Source: Cyprinodon diabolis
Lineage: Eukaryota; Chordata; Actinopteri; Cyprinodontiformes; Cyprinodontidae
Length of the DNA: 64,000 nt
NCBI GenBank assembly: GCA_030533445.1
Contig: CM060070.1
Coordinates: 20,402,001-20,466,000 of the forward strand
Direction: 5' to 3'
The notes under the pieces: model-generated
What the model was told of the DNA's origin: nothing
The model's database searches: none
Seen by the model: only the letters and a program-made list of their open reading frames with translations
Position numbers and translations under genes: made by a program
In this document: in pieces, positions 56,345-64,000 of the stretch
How the letters are laid out: each line of letters starts with the position of its first letter
Position numbering within the stretch: position 1 is the first letter of the stretch

Positions 56345-58639
56345 CTATTTCTCCTCCCATGTCATCCCTTTTAACCCTTTATCTAAATGTTTTCTGCTTC
56401 AGGCTTCTGCTTACTGACAATCTAGATCTTATTCATTTCTTCATCCCCTTTTTCAGACAGAAGCACTAAATTATACATTTAGAATCGTCCCTGATAACTT
56501 AATGCAGTCTTAAATTTTATTCATGTTTTCTCAGAAATATTATTAAATCCAAAGATCATTTTAGAGATTGATCAATGCTGCTCTTTTAAGTTGATGCTGT
56601 GATTATTTATTTTGTCATGAATGAAAACCGATCCCTGATTTTTTTTGGGAGGTTTTAACCTCATAACCTGGTATTTTTCTTATGCAATCGTTGTAGAATA
56701 GACTTAAAATTTATGTTTAATCATTTTAAGGACACAAAAAACACGATATAGAGCTAACTTAGACCCCTTTTCATATCCGTACTACCCTTTTTTCCCATCT
56801 TGCAAGGACTCATGCAAGAATTATTCTTTTGTGTGAATGTTCATGTGCTTGTAGCCATATCAACATTGGCATTTTGTAATAATCCGTGTGTTTTTTTTGT
56901 TTTGTTTTATTCGTTTTTCAATGCCCCCCCCCCCCAGCTTGAAACAGTGGTGATGACTCCTTTAAAGTCAGTTTCTATATATATTTTTAAAGAACACATG
57001 AATATGAATGTTAGAAACGTCTCAATTCGAACAAAAATGACATATTTTTAACAAATAAAAAAAAAATAAATAAACAATAAAGTATCGGCTGATACAACTA
57101 TGAGCCCAAAACATCAGCAATACTTTGGTCTGTCTCTGCTATATTTAAAGAGACAGACCAAAGTAAGAAAGTAGATCCCAGTAAATCCTCATGGTGGCTG
57201 TTAAAGGTCAAAGACACCTGTGTCAGAACTCCTTTAATTGAATCCAATTAATGATTTTTCAGTAGAAGCCGATAAAAGTTCAAGCCTCGTTAATGACTCT
57301 GGCTTCTTGTCTGCTGTCGGTATGTTTGGGCACAGCTGTGGAGCGAGCTCGGCTTTATTGATCTTCCATTCCTAAGGGTGAAACTAATCTTTGAAGATTT
57401 TCCTGGAAGCAAGGGAGAAATTGCAAACACAGAAAAGGGAGAGGAAATGATCGGCATTGTTTTTTTTTAACCGAAAGGTGTCCATTTTGATTATGTGTAG
57501 TATTTCTGTTTTAATGAAACAGAAATGTAGTTCAGCTGAGAAATTAAAGCACGCGGGGCATTCCGGCTTTATTTGCTTTGTGTTCATTTAAAGTGATTGC
57601 TGATTTAGCTGTAAGTTACAGATGCAACTGAAAATTAAAAAAAACAAACAATATTTTTAAATGGGCATTTCTTTTACATTTCCCAATCATACATGAATAA
57701 AACAATTTGCAGCAGTTCTTTAAGGTTTTTATCAAACGTAGACTCTCCCCTCTTTTACGATGATCAACTGTTGCAGAGGAAAGCTGCTGGGCTGTGGCCT
57801 CCCTGCTGCAGCACATCCCTAAAGATTCATGCAGCTTAGTTAATCTGCTTGTAAACTAGATTTATAATGTTTTTCTGGACTCCATGTAGGAACGACCCCC
57901 TTCGCTCACATAGTTATAAACTCTCATTGGGGCTGTTGGCGTTTATTGTCTGTAACTTTCTAAAAAATATAGTTAGGCGGTCATAATGCTGTTATTATTA
58001 GAGCGGAATAAAACTCTTCCTGTTGCTCTCAGATGGCCATTTACTCTAGCCGGTCTTGAGTTATTACTGACTAGGAATCCCTATAAAAAGAAAAAAAAGG
58101 TTTCCCATGCATACTGAGGGAAAGAGTCATTTTACCATAACCCATATCTGTTTTACTTACCTTCATTTCCCGTTGAATTACAGTCTCATATTTAGGAATG
58201 CAAGTTATTGATTAATGAATGAATCTAAAGTGGTCTGATCTTATCACTCGCCTAACAATTAATTTAAAAGTGAGATCAACTCACTGTTAACAAGAAACTG
58301 TTATGTTACTGAATAAAAAGAGATGTATAGAATATGTGAAACACTTCTAATTTCCAGTCTGCAGTGGTGGAAAAACAGTCATTAAAATACGCTCTGACAT
58401 AATATTATTTTTAATGAGTAAATAATCCAGAAATCTAAAACTATCAACAGTAAAAATAAGCAAACAATCTTGTCTTAAGTAATGACACCAATTAGTATCA
58501 CTTCAGGATATGGTGTTTGAGTATCATTGTTTTTGACTAACTGACTGCAGGCGATGCTATGAACTGCTGTCTTTTCTCGCTTTTCATATTACTGGTCAAA
58601 GTTCTTAGTGGGTAAAAGTTTGTCACCTCCAGGTGTGGA
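56345..58639. other. Intronic sequence with a hairpin and two candidate conserved blocks
   Basis: A 13-C run lies at 56924-56936. The blocks 57180-57380 (CCAATTAATGATTTTTC, CTCGTTAATGACTC) and 57880-58080 (GTTATAAACTCTCATTGG, TTTACTCTAGCC) are repeat-free with regulatory-like texture. No exon signal. Confidence 0.38.
57121..57165. repeat. Perfect hairpin, 17-bp stem and 11-nt loop
   Basis: TACTTTGGTCTGTCTCT (57121-57137) is the exact reverse complement of 57149-57165; the loop is GCTATATTTAA. The pairing stops at both outer edges. A smaller one (10-bp stem, 5-nt loop, ATTTCTGTTT) lies at 57502-57526. Confidence 0.95.
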
Positions 58640-58827
58640 TCAGTGCTTGTAATAATAGTGGGTCAGCTTCAACCCAACCCATTCGAGTCAATGAGTCGAT
58701 GCACTCAACTGTTTTTCCCTAGATAGAAAACTGAATCAATTTGACTGTATGATCTTTTGAATTGTAAAGTGCCTTGAGATGACATTTGTTGTGAATTGGC
58801 GCTATATAAATAAATTGAATTGAAATT
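58640..58827 (+). repeat. LINE/SINE-like 3' end
   Basis: AAAGTGCCTTGAGATGACAT followed by TTGTTGTGAATTGGCGCTAT and ATAAATAAATTGAATTGAAA. The last 80 bases match the tails at 27371 and 40832; the 5' limit is a guess. Confidence 0.55.
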
Positions 58828-59200
58828 AACCCTACATTCCGTGCCGGCCCCTCCGGTTGATTCTGAGGCTTAATAAAAAACATGTAGAACACAGTTTGAT
58901 AGTATGATATGAATTGATTTGGACGATTTAGTGATTGACTGAACTTTGAAGATTACTAGTGATAGATTTTTATTAGGGCTGGAGAATTTAATGCATTCAC
59001 AATTTAACCACAACACAATGCAGCTCCTCATCAGCCTGGTTCCTCATGTTAACAGCAGTGCAACCAGCAACCAACTACCACAACAGCTGTTTCTGCACTC
59101 AACATGCTCACGTGCTCTTTCTACCGGAATAACAGTTCTCCCTTTTATTTATCAAACTGTAAAATCGGGGAGGTCTGGTAACTGTAACATAGTCATATTG
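58828..59200. other. Intronic sequence, nothing recognised
   Basis: No features seen. Confidence 0.45.
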
Positions 59201-59426
59201 GGAGTGGTGGCCTAGTGGTTAGGGCATTGCGCTTGGAATCCTAAGGTTCTGAGTTTGAGCCCCACTCCTACAGACTGCCACTCTGGGTCTCTGAGGAAAG
59301 ACCCTTAACCTCACACTGCTCCCCGGGCGCCGCACAATTGCAGCACACTGCTCCCCAAGGGGATGGGTTAAATGCAGAGAGTGAATTTTGTTGTTCTGTA
59401 CTTGTGACAGTGTATTGACTTGAGTG
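59201..59426 (+). mobile_element. tRNA-like SINE, copy B
   Basis: The head GTGGCCTAGTGGTTAGGGCA contains an A-box-like TGGCCTAGTGG, followed by GAGTTTGAGCC in the B-box position. Then come CAGACTGCCACTCTGGGTC, CACTGCTCCCCAAGGGGATG and a tail with CTGTACTTGTGACAG. Same family as 4191-4418, opposite orientation. Confidence 0.78.
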
Positions 59427-62055
59427 TATACTCTTATATTAGGCCTGTTACTCAGATTATAGGAGTCATTTGGGGAATAAAAAACAAAAACAAAAAAAAC
59501 TTAAAGCCTGCTGTTTTTTTTTCTCATTTGTTTATTATTTTAATACTTTAAGGATTCAAATACTGTTCACTTTCATCTGTAATAGTAAAACACATACTAA
59601 CAAAGTCTTGAAAGCATCAGTCTGTGTTTAATTATTCTCTACCATGCGTTTTATTTAGTGAATTGGGTTATGGAAATAATGACACCGTAGGTGATGTAGT
59701 AAAGAATGAGTTAAGATTGCAACCTGTTTAGACGGAGTTTGTAATTTAAGATGGATTGTTTTTCATAGATTAGTATGGCTGGATTGTAGTGGGAATTTTT
59801 CAAATTTCTCCTTCTACATGAAGCTGATTAATAAGTTTTCATATGAGCTACACACCAGGTTCCTGGCATTTCGTTTTTACGTTCCGCTTTTGTGGAGATA
59901 GAAGCACCATCATCTACAGCTGGATGCTGGGGGCCTTTTTTTCCCCCTCCAACCATTTCTTTCCTCAGGTTAGTGTGTTGCTTGCTCTAGCACCGCTGCT
60001 GCAGACGATGGATTGCAAACACATTAGAAATGGTATTACTCTCTGGGGCTCACGCAGCAGCAAGTCTCTTCAAGGTAATTGTTCTCACGGGGCTTTTTGA
60101 ATAGAGCGGAACTGTCTGCTTTGAGAAAATACACGGGTTCCTTTTTACAGGCTAACAGATTCTATAAACAGTGGATGTTTTACTTCAGAGGCTCTACCTT
60201 TCTAGTTTATCCTCAAATGATTTCTCTCATGCCCCCAGACCTCGGAGACTCTCAGTATTTCCTACCCACTATCAGCTTTTCAGAAATTGTTGCTGTAAAT
60301 GTAAAATCGAAGAATAATTTTATGCATTGCAAAAATATTTTCACGTTTTCTGCATTTTTATATCAAACCAAAAGAAGAATATTTGCATTCTTCTCATTTC
60401 TGATAAGCTGAGCCCTATTTCTGTTTTTATCAGATTCCACTGGCTAATTAAGCTCCTAAAAACCTAGCATTCATTCTCTTCATTTGAATTCAAAGCAACT
60501 GGAAATATATATATATATATTTTGTTATATTTAAATCTAGCACACATTTCACAGCCCTCTTCCTTCTTAAAAACTGGGCTGAAGGAGAGTTGGGATGAAT
60601 TATAGGGCTGGAAATGAGTAACTTTTGAATGCATTCCAAACATAAATTAATTTAACAGTAAAACTGACCGTGTTTGAGGATGTGAATCTGAAAAGACTGT
60701 TTCCAAAGGTGGGGGGATGGACGCTTGGGGATAGTTAGCTGATGCAAAGCGAGCATCAAAGGGCTGAAGCTTGCTGCAGTGCAGGACTCCCTGCTCCCCT
60801 GTGCACCCCCCTCTTCTACCTCTTGTTTTTTTTTTTTTTAAGCAGGCCTTACACTTAACTCTGGTTCATGTTGTTGCTTAAATCTCTATAAAACATTATG
60901 ATAAACAAAATGTTTAAATTGACAAAGAGATCTGCTTTTGCATTGGAAACTCTTTAAAAGACAAGGTTTTATAGATTTTTAAATTGTAGAGCTACTTATA
61001 CAGTTTTTTTAAGGCAGAGCCAATGAGGATTATTTAGACACCTATTTATACCGATCCCCAATATATGCTGCTTAGGAACATTATTATTTTATGTTCCTAC
61101 TTCATTTAGATTTAAAACAAACCCACAGCTATTACAAATGTTACCAGAAGGCTCAATTTAAACAAAAAGAAACATTTATTAAGAAAGGAAACAAAAGGGT
61201 TGGATGTGCATTGCCTCCCCATTCTGTAATCTCAATTCTTGGCTAATAAATGCACTAATGAATCAGTGAACAGAACAGATTTATTGGCCAGTGCAGATAT
61301 CAGAAACAGTGTTTCCATCCATCCTCAGGACCTAGTCTCATGGATGTTTTCAATGTGGTTTTTTATGTCAAAGGATTGCAGCACCTCTGCAGCACTAAGA
61401 CTGCAAAAGACAGTTGATCAGCGAGTTATTTAATCCAGGTGTGGAAGCAGGGGGACATCTAACACATGCAGGACGTGGGTCCTGAGGAGCAGGATTAGGA
61501 ACCACTGAAGTTTGTGTTTGTAGAAAGAGGGTCAGTTTCTTTTCATGTTAACTGGGTCAAATCATAGACTACTTGTTAAAATTATGGTTCCCCGTGGCTG
61601 TAGCTAGAATTTAGGGGAAATATGAGGATGATAGAGCTTGCATGTTGTCCTTTAGTGATTGACACTTCATAGTGGGGGAGCAGTGATGTTTTAAACACTG
61701 TTCAGCCTTTATTTATTTAGGCAGTTGGTATTAGGTATGTTTGGAGAAATCCATATATTTTCCATGGAAAGTTTTATTCACAAGCCATAAAATCGGCATT
61801 AATAGATGTTCTTGGCATCAGATAACACAGTTAGCAGTAAAACTTGGCTGCAATGAGTAAAGCAAAGAATGCTGCTTTAAGCAGATGTTTTGTGGACTTC
61901 CTTTCTGTTCATAAGATTCCTGTAATTCTTAGTTAATATTTTATTGAAGTTAAAGCCTAAATGGCATAAAGTTAGATTAGGAACCTGGTTCGTTGTGATA
62001 AATCTGAAGAAATAACAGTTTTACTGTAAATTTTTAAACAATTTCTCTTTGTTTG
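59427..62055. other. Intronic sequence before the 107-nt exon
   Basis: An AT microsatellite lies at 60505-60522. The part 61434-61505 (GCAGGGGGACATCTAACACA, GGTCCTGAGGAGCAGGATTA) looks like a piece of a dispersed repeat. No other features. Confidence 0.4.
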
Positions 62056-62062
62056 TCTACAG

Positions 62063-62169
62063 GTTTGATGGAAATTTTAATACCAACGTTTCTAAGACCA
62101 TCTGCTGCGACAGGCTCTCCCCCACAGTCAACAGCAGAGCGTTCAACCCAGGACGGGACCTCAACTCAG
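62063..62169 (+). CDS. cachd1: cachd1 internal exon (107 nt), N-terminal extracellular region
   Basis: The acceptor is TCTACAG at 62056-62062, after a T-rich tract. The first G completes the Glu codon begun in the previous exon (GA|G), then the frame reads FDGNFNTNVSKT.. to ..NPGRDLNS for 35 codons. The exon ends with the first base of a further codon, before a GTCTGC donor at 62170. That donor is weaker than the previous one, but the frame meets a stop at 62251 if read through. An Asn-Val-Ser sequon fits N-glycosylation of an extracellular domain, and the Cys pair (ICCDR) echoes the pair in the previous exon. The next exon should start by completing a Val-like codon and is not in the remaining 1.8 kb. 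Confidence 0.92.
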
Positions 62170-62171
62170 GT

Positions 62172-63519
62172 CTGCTCAAACCTCCTCTTGAACACAGAGA
62201 TGAAGGAAATTACTTATATGCAGCATAACTTATTAATTCAGGTCCTACGTTGATCGGTCTCTGAGACCTTTTTAACAGTTTGGTTGTTTTTTTTGCTTTT
62301 AATCTTCAGAAAATGTACTATTGTGGAGAACATTACTAGCTCAGCATAAGAGTTACTCTTCAGATACGGTTTAAAACTCTCCATTCATCTCTTTTTTTCT
62401 TCCTGTTATCAATTTAAAAACAACAAAAAGCTTTAATCGTTCAGATATTATCCTTTTATCTTTGAACTCTTTCAATTTTTTTATTCGGGTAGTTTTTTTT
62501 ATTACTATGAATAGTTTTTTACCTATATTATTATTATATACAAAGTAAGGCTTCTTAATAAAGTTGTGGATGGCAGTAATGGGAAACCAGGTTACTTTAG
62601 GTCTACTGCAGATTCTGACATTGTAAAAGCTTAGATGTGTTTGCAGAATCTCTGTCTGGTTCTGATTAAAAACAGAATAGGGAAATTTCCCAAGCTCTGT
62701 GCCAGTTTTTACCAGCTGCATTTTCCGTTTTTTTGCCATTGCTCAGGCAACATTTTTAGAATTGAGACATTATTTACAAGAATAATAAACAACTTTATCT
62801 TCATCGCTGTTTGGAAAGCATTGCTAATTCTCTATTAGGATTGTAGTCTACCCCATTGCAGGACTAATTGCTCTTTTTAACCATTCTTTAATGAAAAAGT
62901 ATGACAGTTTTATAACCCAGATTAAAATGTTGCTTTCTGTCAGTTTCTCAATGAGGGTAGAGTTACAGCCATTCTCAAAGAAAGGGTAAATATAAATTGT
63001 GCAGGGTTGTTGTTTCCAGACAGGCGGATTATTTTAAGTTTCAATGCAATATTTTAACATCCAGGATCAGTTAAATCCATTTTTAAAATAGTTTTACTGA
63101 ATGAGACTGCAGTATGGTGATTTTGTTTGAAAAGATGTAAAATACAGTAAATCTAGACTGATTGAAATCTGTCTGGACAATAAAAGAAACATTTTGGTCT
63201 GATAAATCTAAGATCTGCTTATTTGGCCTTAGTTACAATAATTATATTTAATGGAAAAGGTTTGAAGTCTGCAAGTCTGCGAAAGAACGAAAAAAAAAAC
63301 GGTCATGTTTATACATTACACATTAAAGTGTAAAGTTTGTCATTGCAACTTTTTACCAGAACCTTAGGTCAGGGTTCCTGAGCAGGATCATTAGCAGGGG
63401 TATATAATATATATATATACATATATACGAAAAAATATGTTCCTATTCAGTTGCAAATACAAGTACATACACACATTTCATATATGCATATTAGGACTTT
63501 GCATTTAATAGCACTGATT
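62172..63519. other. Intronic sequence after the 107-nt exon
   Basis: A TA-rich microsatellite lies at about 63402-63430. The long - frame at 62371-62739 is AT-driven and shows no family pattern. No further cachd1 exon found. Confidence 0.45.
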
Positions 63520-63690
63520 TATTTGCTGCCTTTAAACCAAACCTTAACATTTACCCTAACTATTATTAGCATGCTCCTAACCTTAACTTAAATAGAATCC
63601 ACACCATACTTTTAATCTAACCTCTAACATTGAAAATGGGGTTCTAACGGATTAGGACCAGACTGTGGTCTGTTAGTGTCAGACTGGGGA
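63520..63690. repeat. Dispersed repeat with CTAACCTTAACTTAA words
   Basis: Shares word order and the GGTTCTAACGG end with 19772-19945. Degenerate. Confidence 0.4.
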
Positions 63691-64000
63691 GTAAAAAGGT
63701 TCTTACTTGTTATTTATAAAATATTTAAATCCTTGACTTTCTTACATTATCTGTCATTCTTCACCTCAAAGGTTTTGTTTGGGGTCTTCTTCCAAGAGCA
63801 ACTCTCTACAAATGTATAATGACTGCCATTTGTAGTACATCATCATTGGTGGAGTTTTATTTCCCTTACAAGGCCAAGCATAACGAGTATAAGTTACCCT
63901 CAGCCTCCCAGCTCCTTTTCTCATCCCTCACACTAGCTCCTCCTTGACCTCCTCACTCCAAGTCTATTCAGTCTCTCCCATTTGTCTCAGCCTAGTCTAA

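Larger units (their letters stand above)
49883..62062 (+). other. cachd1: cachd1 intron between the 149-nt and 107-nt exons
   Basis: This 12180-bp phase-2 intron has a GTGAGT donor and CTACAG acceptor. It holds the AATTCTGA element (51227-52105), an intact Tc1 transposon in the same orientation as the gene (53418-54665), a truncated TTAA-element end, a 34-bp minisatellite, a perfect hairpin, a LINE-like tail and a SINE. Confidence 0.88.

Noticed and set aside
56125..56469. 114-residue + frame
   Set aside because: Its apparent repeats come from the 34-bp minisatellite; no other coding signal.
59201..59275. A tRNA gene with A- and B-box-like sequences
   Set aside because: The acceptor stem and arms do not pair, and the sequence continues into a SINE body shared with 4191-4418.
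62371..62739. 122-residue - frame in the last intron
   Set aside because: AT-driven and lysine-rich; no recognisable motif, splice context or relatives; not convincing as LINE remnant or gene.
1..64000. CRISPR arrays, bacterial operons or phage-like genes
   Set aside because: Nothing of the kind; spliced exons, SINEs and Tc1/hAT elements show vertebrate nuclear DNA.

Overview
This is 64 kb of vertebrate, almost certainly teleost, nuclear DNA. It is AT-rich and has no operons or dense coding. The only host gene I can support is a stretch of cachd1 (cache domain containing 1, an alpha2delta-like membrane protein) on the + strand. Three short exons, at 43280-43342, 49734-49882 and 62063-62169, have clean splice sites and phases that join into 106 codons of one continuous reading frame. 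They sit in very large introns: more than 43 kb upstream, 6.4 kb, 12.2 kb, and at least 1.8 kb at the right edge. No start codon, stop codon or promoter of the gene lies in the window.

The rest is intron filled with transposable elements of types common in ray-finned fish. Two near-identical 1248-bp Tc1-like transposons (11573-12820, coding on -, and 53418-54665, coding on +) each carry an uninterrupted 343-residue DD34E transposase, a TA duplication and matching inverted ends. Several hAT-type elements have exact or near-exact 8-bp target duplications. Two of them (22394-23904 and 28824-29807) still hold broken BED zinc-finger coding. The first lies inside an older element that duplicates TTAA. 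A pair of PIF/Harbinger elements (9632-10199 and 32227-32802) has TAA/TTA duplications and a relic of the transposase N-terminus. A broken Harbinger-type Myb/SANT-like gene lies at 30024-30296.

Retroelements include tRNA-like SINEs (one with a perfect 15-bp duplication at 31280/31493), a V-SINE-type copy, two LINE reverse-transcriptase fragments and several LINE-like 3' tails. Other structure includes a perfect 17-bp-stem hairpin at 57121-57165, a 34-bp minisatellite, a 22-bp array built on AATTCTGA, and low-repeat intronic blocks rich in TAATTA-type words that could be conserved enhancers.

I found no new multi-gene system. The most notable item is the pair of intact Tc1 copies in opposite orientation 40.6 kb apart inside one gene. 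Family assignments rest on motifs, end sequences and target duplications read by eye; no database search was run.
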